Shown here: in pieces, positions 28,483-36,552 of the stretch | How positions within the stretch are numbered: the first letter of the stretch is position 1 | Layout: every line of letters starts with the position of its first letter | Assembly: GCA_024707205.1 (NCBI GenBank) | Contig: JANQAD010000001.1 | Span: 1,701,979-1,765,978 of the forward strand | Source: Demequina sp. | GTDB lineage: Bacteria > Actinomycetota > Actinomycetes > Actinomycetales > Demequinaceae | Direction: 5' to 3' | DNA length: 64,000 nt | The notes under the pieces: generated by a model | What the model was told of the DNA's origin: nothing | The model's database searches: none | What the model saw: only the letters and a program-made list of their open reading frames with translations | Translations under genes and position numbers: made by a program

Positions 28483-29676
28483 CTACGCCGCCGCGTCCCT
28501 CACGAGAGCCTCCACCGACTCGACAGACAGCACTTGCTGGATTGCCATGGCGGACGCTCCGGACACGGCGGCCATCGCCGCTCCACGGGAACGAACGATC
28601 TGCAGATTGCTCGTCGACAGGGGCGCAGAGCGCGTGTAGATGATCTCGCGCGCGCCTGCGAGCAGGTGGTCGCCGGCGTTCGAGATGGGGCCGCCGAGCA
28701 CGATGACTGCGGGATTGATGAGGCTCACGCACGTGGTGAGTACACGGCCGATGATGCGGCCCGCCTCGCGCACCTCTCGCACAGCCTCGATGTCGCCACG
28801 CAAGACGGCCGCGACGACGTCGCCGGTGCTCGTCGCGTCCATCCCATGGGCCTGGAGCTTGGCAGCGATGGCCGGTCCCGCGGCGATCGCCTCGAGGCAG
28901 CCGATTGAGCCGCAGCGGCACAGGACGCCTTCGGCCTCGGGCACCCACACGTGCCCGATGTCGCCCGCGATGCCCTGGGCGCCGCGATGCACACGGCCGC
29001 CGACGATCACGCCGGCGCCGATGCCCGTCGCCACCTTCAGCAGCAGCAGGTCCTCGACTTCCGGCCAGTAGTCGTGGTGCTCGCCGACTGCCATGACGTT
29101 GACGTCGTTGTCGACGAGCACGGGCACTCCGAGCGCGTCCGCGACCATGCCTGGCACGTCGAATCGATCCCAGCCGGGCATGATCGGCGGGTCAACCGGC
29201 CTGCCCGTGGCGTGCTCAACGGGCCCCGGAAGACCGATCCCCACCGCCCTGAGGCTGATGGACTTGGCGCGTTCTGCGAGCAAACGCGCGCCTTCGTCGA
29301 TGACCCAGCCGAGCACCTTGTGCGGCCCCTCGGCGACGGACAGCTCCACCTGCGTGTCCACGAGCATCGTGCCGTGCAGGTCCGTGAGCGCTACGTGCGC
29401 GTGCGTGGCGCCGATGTCGACGCCGAGGACGCAGTGTCGAGTGCCGTCAAAGGCGAACTGGCGGGAGGGCCGACCCCCGGTGGAGGCAGCGTCGGCGACG
29501 GGAGAGATGAGCTTGGCGCGCAGCAGGGCGTCCACGCGGGCAGCCACCGTCGAGCGCGCGAGTCCGGTGAGGGTCGCGAGTTCTGATCGGGTTCGCGGCT
29601 GGCCATCGCGCAGAATCTGGAAGACCTCCGCCTGGGCCGCCCCAGTGAGGGTCTCCTGGCCTCGTGCGTCGATCAT
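28483..29676 (-). CDS. ROK-family transcriptional regulator
   Basis: A 397-aa NagC/XylR-type repressor. A winged helix-turn-helix (TRSELATLTGLARSTVAARV, ~residues 30-50) is followed by a ROK sugar-binding domain with an ATP-type loop (LGVDIGATHAHVALTD, ~90), GIAGDIGHVWV and the zinc motif CRCGSIGCLE (~250). It probably controls the surrounding sugar genes, responding to a sugar or its phosphate. ATG 29676 is preceded by TAAGAT at 6 nt, and AAGTTGC further upstream matches a motif in the importer promoter. The GH43 gene lies just upstream on the same strand. Confidence 0.9.
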   Translation of the reverse strand: MIDARGQETLTGAAQAEVFQILRDGQPRTRSELATLTGLARSTVAARVDALLRAKLISPVADAASTGGRPSRQFAFDGTRHCVLGVDIGATHAHVALTDLHGTMLVDTQVELSVAEGPHKVLGWVIDEGARLLAERAKSISLRAVGIGLPGPVEHATGRPVDPPIMPGWDRFDVPGMVADALGVPVLVDNDVNVMAVGEHHDYWPEVEDLLLLKVATGIGAGVIVGGRVHRGAQGIAGDIGHVWVPEAEGVLCRCGSIGCLEAIAAGPAIAAKLQAHGMDATSTGDVVAAVLRGDIEAVREVREAGRIIGRVLTTCVSLINPAVIVLGGPISNAGDHLLAGAREIIYTRSAPLSTSNLQIVRSRGAAMAAVSGASAMAIQQVLSVESVEALVRDAAA

Positions 29677-29682
29677 GGCAAA

Positions 29683-29738
29683 ATCTTACCGCCCTGCTAC
29701 GCACGGATCGGGCCGCGCCGGACGGCCATGTGCAACTT
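29683..29738 (-). promoter_or_regulatory. ROK gene promoter region with AAGTTGC and dyad
   Basis: On the minus strand TAAGAT (29683-29688) lies 6 nt before ATG 29676. AAGTTGC (29732-29738) is shared with the importer promoter. An ACTTTTG/CAAAAGT inverted repeat (12-nt spacer) begins at 29735. Candidate operator for the ROK protein. Confidence 0.35.
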
Positions 29739-29768
29739 TTGCCTATGGCTCGTCAAAAGTGCGCCCGC

Positions 29769-30679
29769 TCAGTCCGCCAGGACTATCGAGTGCTCGGTCT
29801 CCTCGATCTCCGCGAAGACGGGCCGCTCGAGCGGCGTCTGATTCGGTTGGTGCAGGGTCACGAGCAGGCGCCCGTCTAGAGCCCTGACGATCATCCCGTG
29901 CCCGCCGTCGTCCGCCCACAGCGGCTCTGCCTGGTGTTCCCAGGGGCCAAGGACGTCGCCCGTGAGCGAGCGTGCGATGCCCATCGCATAGCTGCCGCTC
30001 GTGTTGCCGCTCGACCACAGCATGATGAGGGTTCCCGACGCGAGCCGGTGGAGCCACGGGCCGTCGGTCACGTACGCGGGCTCGTCGTACAGCCCGGCGG
30101 GATCGCCGGCGCCCACCCACGGCGCGGACGACGCGCGGAAGAGTTCGACGGGCTCGCCCGTGGTCTCGAGCAGATCTGGGGTGAGCCGCTGCGCGATCAT
30201 GCGGCCGTCGACCACCTGCAGCCACTCGTGGCAGTAGACGATCCACGGCTCGCCATCCGGGTCCACGTAGAGGGTGCCGTCGAGGCATTCCCAATCGCGC
30301 GGGGTGACGGGCCCGTCCGACCAGGGCACGTACGGACCCGCGGGAGAATCGGCGGCCAGTACCGCGGTGCCGCGGGCGGCGTCGGTCGCCTTGAAGGACG
30401 CGAACATGAAGTAACGCCCCTGGTAGAAATGGACTTCCGGAGCCCAGAATTTGCGATCGGCCCAGAAGTCCGGGGAGGGCGGAAGGCCGCGATGGGACCC
30501 TCCCACTCCACGAGATCGGCGCTCCGCCAGCAGTCGAAGCCGAGGCCGGGCGGGTTCCATGGGTCCGGGTCGGTGCTGCCGAACAGGTACGTCACGCCCT
30601 CATCCGGGACGGGCAGCAGGAAGGGGTCGCGGAGGTGGATGCTGGACAGTCGCGGCACCCATCCATTGTGCGCTGGCAC
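29769..30679 (-). pseudogene. Glycoside hydrolase family 43 protein, single-base frameshift
   Basis: A five-bladed beta-propeller glycosidase of the GH43 type (arabinosidase/xylosidase-like), ~303 aa. The N-terminal frame gives IHLRDPFLLPV (general base Asp), YLFGSTD and CWRSADLVEWEG. At the GGGG at 30472-30475 (CCCC on the coding strand) the frame slips by one base, and the rest continues as PDFWADRKFWAPEVHFYQGRYFMF, DGTLYVDPDGEPWIVYCHEW and so on to 29769. One extra C restores the protein. There is no signal peptide, so the enzyme would act inside the cell on imported oligosaccharide. A GTG at 30658 is an alternative start. It lies upstream of the ROK gene. Confidence 0.8.
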
Positions 30680-30682
30680 GCA

Positions 30683-30714
30683 AACGGCCGGGCGCCCGAA
30701 GACGCCCGGCCGTT
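30683..30714 (-). terminator. Terminator of the DUF6325-SHOCT operon
   Basis: A 12-bp perfect stem (AACGGCCGGGCG / CGCCCGGCCGTT) with an 8-nt loop lies just beyond the SHOCT stop on the minus strand and is followed by TTTGCG. The stem is symmetric. Confidence 0.65.
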
Positions 30715-30724
30715 GTGTCTGCTG

Positions 30725-31093
30725 CTAGGAGAGCAGCTTCGCCTTGGCGGCGGCGAACTCCTCTTCGGAGAGCACGCCGGCGTTCTTGAGGTCGGCCAAC
30801 TGCGAGAGCTTCGCCATGAGGTCGTCGCCGGCCGGGGCAGCGGCAACCTGAGGCTGCTGCTGAGCCGCCTGCATCTGCGCCATCTGCTGCTGCATAGCGG
30901 CGAGCTGCTGGGCGTTGTAGTCAACCTGCTGCGCCTCGTAGGCGGCCTGGTCGGCGGCGGCCTGCTGGCCCGCCCACTTCTGCTGCTGACGGTGCTGCAT
31001 GTTGCCGGAGACTGCGGTGGCGGTTCCGGCGACGACAGCGGTGCGAGCCATGGTGCCCACGAGCCCGGGGCGGCCAATGCGTCCAATGGGCAT
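30725..31093 (-). CDS. SHOCT-domain protein
   Basis: A 122-aa protein. The N-terminal third is Gly/Ala-rich with a weak hydrophobic stretch (GLVGTMARTAVVAGTATAVSG). The middle is very Gln/Ala-rich (AQQLAAMQQQMAQMQAAQQQ), probably helical or disordered. The last ~30 residues are a SHOCT domain (MAKLSQLADLKNAGVLSEEEF), a short helical module found at the C-terminus of many bacterial proteins. It is encoded 3 nt after the DUF6325 gene; the pair recurs in actinobacteria (recollection). No biochemical function is known. Confidence 0.8.
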   Translation of the reverse strand: MPIGRIGRPGLVGTMARTAVVAGTATAVSGNMQHRQQQKWAGQQAAADQAAYEAQQVDYNAQQLAAMQQQMAQMQAAQQQPQVAAAPAGDDLMAKLSQLADLKNAGVLSEEEFAAAKAKLLS

Positions 31094-31096
31094 TGC

Positions 31097-31528
31097 TTAC
31101 TCCTCTTCTTCGAGCTCGGCGAGTTCGTCGAGCAAAGCGTCAACTGCTGGTCCGGGAATCCGGACGGTGTCGAGCAACACGCCACCGGCGTTCGCAATCG
31201 CGTCGCGGACCGGGATGATCCACGTGTGCTCAAACACGAGCACGGCGGCGGCGCTTCCCACGGGGAGGTCGTCGGCGACGGCGTCGACGTCTTCATCCGA
31301 GATGAGGCCCTCGACGCGCGCGACGAGGCCAACGAGGTCCCCATATTCGGGGTCCTCTGACAGTTCCGCGATCTCGAAACTGTGCTCACCTGTCTTGTGA
31401 ACAAACACTCCGTCGATAAGGGTGATGGTGCCTGCGCTGACCACCTTCGACAGCTCCTCGATGATGGAGCCGTCGAACTTCCCCTTCTCGAACCCGATCG
31501 TGACGATCTCTACGGGTCCTGCACCCAC
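31097..31528 (-). CDS. DUF6325/DUF1269-like protein
   Basis: A 143-aa small protein starting MGAGPVEIVTIGFE, with a ferredoxin-like-looking alpha/beta pattern, acidic throughout and ending in LAELEEEE. It resembles the DUF6325 (DUF1269-like) family that accompanies SHOCT proteins; the function is unknown. The GTG start has a strong AGGAGGTG ribosome site. Just upstream is a large near-perfect palindrome (31546-31576) that could regulate the pair. It is divergent from rho. Confidence 0.75.
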   Translation of the reverse strand: MGAGPVEIVTIGFEKGKFDGSIIEELSKVVSAGTITLIDGVFVHKTGEHSFEIAELSEDPEYGDLVGLVARVEGLISDEDVDAVADDLPVGSAAAVLVFEHTWIIPVRDAIANAGGVLLDTVRIPGPAVDALLDELAELEEEE

Positions 31529-31545
31529 GGGCGCACCTCCTGTTG

Positions 31546-31576
31546 GAATAGGACGGGCCCGATGCCCGTTCTATTC
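31546..31576 (-). promoter_or_regulatory. 13-bp near-perfect palindrome upstream of the DUF6325 gene
   Basis: GAATAGGACGGGC - CCGAT - GCCCGTTCTATTC has one mismatch (a G-U pair in RNA). It lies just upstream of the AGGAGGTG ribosome site, so it is either an operator or an mRNA hairpin that affects ribosome access. Confidence 0.5.
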
Positions 31577-31631
31577 GTGAGCGTAGGCCCCCACGGGGGT
31601 CTCGGCAATGGCTGGCGCGCATGGTCTCGGA

Positions 31632-31661
31632 TTGTTCAGAATCCGACGCCGGTGCTACGCT
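31632..31661 (+). promoter_or_regulatory. Putative rho promoter
   Basis: TTGTTC (31632-31637) and TACGCT (31656-31661) have an 18-bp spacer and lie about 150 nt before the chosen rho start, giving a long leader as is common for autoregulated rho genes. Confidence 0.4.
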
Positions 31662-31814
31662 GAATACGCTTCCCCCGGACGGCTAAGAATGCCCCGGCGG
31701 ACAGCAATCCACGTTGAAGGCGCCCGCGGGCGATGAAGTCCTGCCGAGCGTACCCACGTGGACAATCTCGCACTTCTGGAGCCACCCGGGCTCGTGCGAT
31801 GGAGGGAAACCAAG

Positions 31815-33605
31815 GTGACAGACACCACCACAGCGGCCGCGGACAAGAGCGCGGCCCTCAGTGCCATGAAACTTCCCCAGCTGCAGGCGCTCGCCTCAGA
31901 ACTGGGCGTCTCTGGCACGGCCAAGATGCGAAAGAGCGACCTCGTGGAAGCTATCAAGAACGGCGGAGCGCCCGTAGTGACGCCCCAGCAGGTTCAGCAG
32001 CCCGCAGAGCAGCAGGCCGCCGAGCAGCAGCCCGCCGAGCAGCCGGCTTCCGAGCAGCCCGCCGCAGAACGCCCCGCCACCGGCCAGCAGGACCAGGAGG
32101 ACGCGGCAGACCGCGCCCGTCGTGCCGCGCTCGCCGTGACGGAGGCCGCCGCGAACGACGGCGTGCGCGTCGAGGCGCCACGTGCCGAGGGCGAGCAGCA
32201 GCGCGAGCCGCGCCAGAACAACCAGCGGCAGAACAACCAGCAGCGCGGCCAGAACCAGGGCCAGAGCAATCAGGGCCAGACCAACCCGCAGCGACAGAAC
32301 AACGAGGGCCAAGCGTCGGGCGGCGACGCCGACGACGACGACCGCTCAGGGCGCCGACGCCGTGGCCGCGGTCGCGGTCGTGGTCGCCAGGGTGAGCCTC
32401 GCCAGGCCGGGCAGATCGTGGACTTGCCGGATGAGGACGAGGTGCGCGAGGACGAGGAGCTGACCCCGGTCGGCGGCATCGTCGACGTGCTCGACAACTA
32501 CGCCTTCATCCGCACCACCGGCTACCTGCCAGGCAAGTCGGACGTGTACGTCTCGATGAACCAGGTCCGCAAGTACGGCATTCGGCGCGGCGACGCCGTC
32601 ACGGGCACCGCCCGGGCGCCCCGCCCCGGCGAGCGTGGCCAGCGCCAGAAGTTCTCTGCGCTCGGCTCGATCCTCACGGTCAACGGCATGGACCCGGAGG
32701 CCGCCAAGCTGCGTCCCGAGTTCGGTGACCTCACGCCGCTCTATCCGCAGACCCGCCTCCACCTTGAGACGGACTCGCGCAACATGACCAACCGCGTGAT
32801 CGACCTCGTGGCCCCCATCGGCAAGGGTCAGCGCGGCCTGATCGTGTCCCCGCCCAAGGCGGGCAAGACGCTCGTGATGCAGTCGATCGCGAATGCCGTG
32901 GCGGTCAACAACCCCGAGGTTCACCTCATGATCGTCCTGGTGGACGAGCGTCCGGAGGAGGTCACCGACTTCCAGCGCTCCGTCAAGGGCGAGGTCATCG
33001 CGTCCACGTTCGACCGCCCCGCGGCCGACCACACTATGGTCGCCGAGCTCGCGATCGAGCGCGCAAAGCGCCTCGTCGAAATGGGCCAGGACGTCCTGAT
33101 CCTGCTCGACGGCATCACGCGCCTTGGCCGCGCTTACAACCTTGCCGCACCAGCGTCGGGCCGTATTTTGTCCGGTGGTGTGGACAGCTCCGCGCTGTAC
33201 CCGCCCAAGAAGTTCTTCGGTGCGGCGCGCAACATCGAGCACGGCGGTTCGCTGACGATCCTGGCGACCGCGCTCGTCGAGACCGGCTCCAAGATGGACG
33301 AGGTCATCTTCGAGGAGTTCAAGGGCACGGGCAACATGGAGCTCAAGCTCTCGCGCCAGCTCGCCGACCGCCGCATCTTCCCGGCCGTGGACGTCAACGC
33401 GTCCGGCACGCGCCGCGAGGAGATCCTCATCAGCCCAGACGAGCTCAAGATCTCGTGGAAGTTGCGTCGCGTCCTGTCCGGGCTCGAGACCCAGGCGGCG
33501 GCGGAGCTGCTGCTCGGTCGCCTCAAGGAGAACAAGACCAACGCCGAGTTCCTCATGCAGGTCGCCAAGACCACGCCTGACAGCTCGTTCGACGCAGACA
33601 AGTAG
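31815..33605 (+). CDS. rho: Transcription termination factor Rho with a Gln/Asn/Arg-rich insertion
   Basis: A 596-aa hexameric RNA helicase that ends transcription. GTG 31815 follows GAGGGAAACCAAG; an earlier GTG at 31758 lacks a ribosome site. A SAP-like N-terminal helix domain (~residues 15-55) is followed by a ~150-residue low-complexity segment rich in Gln, Asn and Glu and ending in an Arg/Gly-rich stretch. Then come the RNA-binding cold-shock-like domain (YAFIRTTGYLPGKSDVYVS) and the ATPase domain with Walker A PPKAGKT (~345), Walker B VLILLDGITRLGRAYN and the C-terminal RKLDV-type region. Such insertions are known in actinobacterial Rho. A strong terminator follows. Confidence 0.95.
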   Translation: MTDTTTAAADKSAALSAMKLPQLQALASELGVSGTAKMRKSDLVEAIKNGGAPVVTPQQVQQPAEQQAAEQQPAEQPASEQPAAERPATGQQDQEDAADRARRAALAVTEAAANDGVRVEAPRAEGEQQREPRQNNQRQNNQQRGQNQGQSNQGQTNPQRQNNEGQASGGDADDDDRSGRRRRGRGRGRGRQGEPRQAGQIVDLPDEDEVREDEELTPVGGIVDVLDNYAFIRTTGYLPGKSDVYVSMNQVRKYGIRRGDAVTGTARAPRPGERGQRQKFSALGSILTVNGMDPEAAKLRPEFGDLTPLYPQTRLHLETDSRNMTNRVIDLVAPIGKGQRGLIVSPPKAGKTLVMQSIANAVAVNNPEVHLMIVLVDERPEEVTDFQRSVKGEVIASTFDRPAADHTMVAELAIERAKRLVEMGQDVLILLDGITRLGRAYNLAAPASGRILSGGVDSSALYPPKKFFGAARNIEHGGSLTILATALVETGSKMDEVIFEEFKGTGNMELKLSRQLADRRIFPAVDVNASGTRREEILISPDELKISWKLRRVLSGLETQAAAELLLGRLKENKTNAEFLMQVAKTTPDSSFDADK

Positions 33606-33633
33606 CCCGCGGCGGCACCGGCCGCGCTCGCGA

Positions 33634-33664
33634 ACGGCCCGACGCGTTGCGTCGGGCCGTTTTG
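33634..33664 (+). terminator. Intrinsic terminator downstream of rho
   Basis: ACGGCCCGACGC - GTT - GCGTCGGGCCGT is a perfect 12-bp stem followed by TTTTGCG. Both arms contain the dispersed 9-mer GCCCGACGC/GCGTCGGGC discussed in the findings. Confidence 0.85.
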
Positions 33665-33947
33665 CGTGTTGCCGGGGAGTTCGCACGCAGCGGCGTGGAA
33701 CTCACTGACGGACGAGGCCGCGACGACCGCGCGGTAGGACGAGAGTTTCTGAAGGAGGGTTGGGCGACTGAGTCCGCGGAGGACACCAAGGGAAGCGCTC
33801 GCGCCCAGCCGCCCCAGCGTCGGGCAGAAAGTGCGGAGTTAAGCGACGCGACAAAACGGATATCGCTCTCGAAATGCGCTAACAGCAAAAACTGTGCAAG
33901 ATGGAGGAACCGTCGCGTCCGCAAGGACGTGGGGGTGAGCACATCAC
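33665..33947 (+). other. Intergenic stretch, nothing recognised
   Basis: Between the rho terminator and the hairpin at 33948 I see no convincing gene or RNA family. A frame crosses it into the protease region but has no ribosome site and an atypical composition. One copy of GCGTCGGGC occurs near 33820. Confidence 0.4.
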
Positions 33948-33979
33948 TGGGGACAGGGCGTTACGGCGCCCTGTCCCCA
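33948..33979. repeat. Perfect 13-bp inverted repeat upstream of the M6 protease gene
   Basis: TGGGGACAGGGCG (33948-33960) and CGCCCTGTCCCCA (33967-33979) with a 6-nt loop. It lies 56 nt before the protease start. It could be an operator, an mRNA hairpin or a remnant of a REP/mobile-type element; there is no T tract. Confidence 0.7.
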
Positions 33980-34034
33980 ATGTGCGTCTTGGGCGCAACC
34001 AGCGCACCGGACGCTCAATCCAACGGGAGGAAAC

Positions 34035-36362
34035 GTGCGCAGAACAGTAGTTGCAGTGACCACAGCGGCAGTGCTTGGAGCCGGGCTCATCGTGGCGCCC
34101 GGCGCGGCGGCGGCACCGACCGTCGCACCCAAGGCAGCGGAGGCTGGCTCCTCCGATAACCTGCCCAATCCGCTAGAAGACAAGCGCACCGCGCTTAGGC
34201 AGACAGCGATCACCGGTGTCCTCGGTGGCAACCTCGAAACCGAGCAGCGCGGGGACAGCACGGTCGTGAAGGTCGGCTCGGAGACCGTGAGTGCGGCCAA
34301 CCCGAACGCTCGCGGCACGGCAAAGTCGAAGAAGCAAGGGCAATACGTGGAGCTCTCTCGCGAGACCACGGACCGGGTCTTCGTGGTCCTCACCGAGTTC
34401 GGCGACCAGGCGTCGCCATACCCACCGGCCGACAACGCTCAGCGCACAGAAGGGCCGCTGCACAACCAGATTCCCAAGCCCAAGAGGAAGGTCGACAACA
34501 GCACCATCTGGCGCGCCGACTACTCGCAGGCGTACTTCCAGAACCTCTACTTCGACGACAACGCCGAGTCCCTGCGCGCCTATTACGAGACGCAGTCCTC
34601 CGGCCGCTACAGCGTGAACGGCGAGGTCACAGACTGGGTGAAGGTGCCGTACACGGAGGGGCGCTACGGAACCGACGCGTGTGGAGACACGGTTTGCACG
34701 AGCGTGTGGGACCTCGTTCGCGACGCGGCAAACGTCTGGTACCAGGATCAATTGGCGCAGGGGCGTTCGGAAGCGGACGTCAACGCGGATCTTCAGTCCT
34801 TCGACCAATGGGACCGCTACGACTTTGACGGCGACGGCGACTTCAACGAGCCGGACGGCTACATCGATCACTTCCAGATCGTGCACGCGGGCGGCGACGA
34901 GGCCGACGGCGATCCCGTCTACGGCGATGACGCCATCTGGTCGCACCGCTGGTACGCCTACGTGAACCAGGTGGGCAGCACCGGACCGGACGCCAACCCC
35001 CTTGGAGGAACCGAGGTCGGCACGTCCGGGGTGTGGATCGGCGACTACACGATCCAGCCAGAGAACGGTGGGCGCAGCGTGTTCTATCACGAGTACGGCC
35101 ACGACCTGGGCCTGCCAGACGACTACAACGAGATCAACGGCGGGGACAACAACAACGAGTACTGGACGCTCATGGCGCAGAGCAGACTCTCCGCCAAGAA
35201 CGACGCCGGTATCGGTGAGCGCGGGGGCGACCTCGGAGCCTGGAACAAGCTCCAATTGGGCTGGTTGAACTACAAGTATCTCGATTCTGGCACCAAGGCC
35301 AAGGTGGACCTAGGAGTGTCCGAGTTCAATACCAAGCGCCCGCAAGCGCTCATCGTTGGCCTGCCACTGAAATCCGTCACCGTGGACCTTGGCAGCCCCG
35401 CATCTGGGGACAGCCAGTGGTACAGCGGCACGGGCAACGACCTCACGAGCACACTTACTCGCACTGTTGCGGTGCCAACGGGCAGCTCGGCGCTCACCTT
35501 CAAGACTCGCTACGACATTGAAGAGGGGTATGACTACTTCTTCGTCGAGGTCGACAACGGCTCCGGCTTTGTTCCCATCGCCGGCAGCATCACCAACGCG
35601 ACCGATGTGGTGGGCACGGACGGGACCCAAGCAGACTGGACCACCGCTAACTACGACCTAAGTGCGTTCGCGGGCCAGACCGTGCAATTGCGGTTGCGCT
35701 ATACGACCGACGGCGGCGTCGCGGGCAACGACCCCGACGTTGTGGACGGCATCTTCCTCGACGACATCGCCATTGACGGCGTCTTCGCGGACGGCGCGGA
35801 GGACGGCGACAACGGATGGACTGTGGACGGCTTCGCGGCCGTCGGCGACACGAGCACCTTGGAGTACCCCAACTACTACATCGCCGCATCGCGCTCATAC
35901 ACGTCGTTCGACAAGTACCTGAAGACGGGTCCGTACTTCTTTGGATACGCGAGCACCAAGCCCAATTACGTGGATCACTTCGCGTATCAGCAAGGGCTGC
36001 TCATCTCCTATTGGGACCTCTCGTACGAGGACAACGACACGATCGAGCACCCCGGCAACGGCCGGAACCTCTACATCGACGCCCACCCCAAGCCGTTCAA
36101 GGACGTCAACGGCAAGCTGTGGCGGGCGCGCGTGCAGGTCTATGACGCTCCGTTCAGCCTGAAGGGGCCTGACTCCCTGACGCTCCATGTCAACGGGGTC
36201 ACGAGCCGCATCAAGGGAGCCAAGGCGGCGCCGGTCTTCGACGACACCAAGAAGTACTGGTACTCCGAACTGCCCAACCACGGCGTGAAGCTGCCGGCGG
36301 TTGGGGTGAAGATCCGCGTGGACGCGCAGTACGCGAACCACATGATCGTCGCGGTCTCGTAG
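34035..36362 (+). CDS. Secreted M6 family metalloprotease (immune inhibitor A-like)
   Basis: A 775-aa exported zinc protease. The Sec signal peptide (MRRTVVAVTTAAVLGAGLIV, with AAA-type cleavage near residue 28) is followed by a propeptide, then the catalytic domain with the zinc motif HEYGHDLGLPDDY at about residue 351. After it comes a long C-terminal part with calcium-like and jelly-roll segments (GLYDIEEGYDYFF-like), where immune-inhibitor-A-type MAM-like domains are found. GGAGGAAAC precedes GTG 34035. It is inserted between rho and rpmE, which are adjacent in most actinobacteria, and is flanked by unusual inverted repeats. It probably digests external protein. Confidence 0.9.
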   Translation: MRRTVVAVTTAAVLGAGLIVAPGAAAAPTVAPKAAEAGSSDNLPNPLEDKRTALRQTAITGVLGGNLETEQRGDSTVVKVGSETVSAANPNARGTAKSKKQGQYVELSRETTDRVFVVLTEFGDQASPYPPADNAQRTEGPLHNQIPKPKRKVDNSTIWRADYSQAYFQNLYFDDNAESLRAYYETQSSGRYSVNGEVTDWVKVPYTEGRYGTDACGDTVCTSVWDLVRDAANVWYQDQLAQGRSEADVNADLQSFDQWDRYDFDGDGDFNEPDGYIDHFQIVHAGGDEADGDPVYGDDAIWSHRWYAYVNQVGSTGPDANPLGGTEVGTSGVWIGDYTIQPENGGRSVFYHEYGHDLGLPDDYNEINGGDNNNEYWTLMAQSRLSAKNDAGIGERGGDLGAWNKLQLGWLNYKYLDSGTKAKVDLGVSEFNTKRPQALIVGLPLKSVTVDLGSPASGDSQWYSGTGNDLTSTLTRTVAVPTGSSALTFKTRYDIEEGYDYFFVEVDNGSGFVPIAGSITNATDVVGTDGTQADWTTANYDLSAFAGQTVQLRLRYTTDGGVAGNDPDVVDGIFLDDIAIDGVFADGAEDGDNGWTVDGFAAVGDTSTLEYPNYYIAASRSYTSFDKYLKTGPYFFGYASTKPNYVDHFAYQQGLLISYWDLSYEDNDTIEHPGNGRNLYIDAHPKPFKDVNGKLWRARVQVYDAPFSLKGPDSLTLHVNGVTSRIKGAKAAPVFDDTKKYWYSELPNHGVKLPAVGVKIRVDAQYANHMIVAVS

Positions 36363-36369
36363 GGTGTGC

Positions 36370-36397
36370 GGCGGCTCCCGGATCGCCGGGAGCCGCC
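36370..36397 (+). terminator. Hairpin terminator of the M6 protease gene
   Basis: GGCGGCTCCCGG - ATCG - CCGGGAGCCGCC is a perfect 12-bp stem 8 nt after the stop. It lacks a T run, so it may be weak or act as mRNA 3' protection. Confidence 0.65.
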
Positions 36398-36405
36398 TGC
36401 CGTCC

Positions 36406-36552
36406 GTTTAGGCAGCCCAGTCCTGTTCGCGCTTCCCACCCGACGCTCCACTGGCTCGTGCGTGAAACGTGCCGCAGCGTCGGGCACCATCAGGACTGGT
36501 TTGCCCAGAACTGGACCACAGCCCGAGAAAATCAGGACTGAGCCGCCTAAAC
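36406..36552. repeat. Second 42-bp-period inverted repeat locus
   Basis: One ~20-bp unit (GTTTAGGCA head, CCAGTCCTG tail) lies at 36406-36425 in plus orientation. Two related inverted units lie at 36491-36511 and 36533-36552 (CAGGACTG head). The inverted pair is spaced exactly 42 bp, as in the locus at 7265-7475. The units share GTTTAGGC/GCCTAAAC with that locus but have a different tail. Between them lie CCCGACGCT and AGCGTCGGG in opposite orientation. There is no ORF inside. It lies between the M6 protease and rpmE genes. Confidence 0.7.

Noticed and set aside
33647..34159. 170-codon frame running from the rho terminator into the protease gene
   Set aside because: No ribosome site, begins inside the terminator, and overlaps the signal-peptide region of the protease in another frame.
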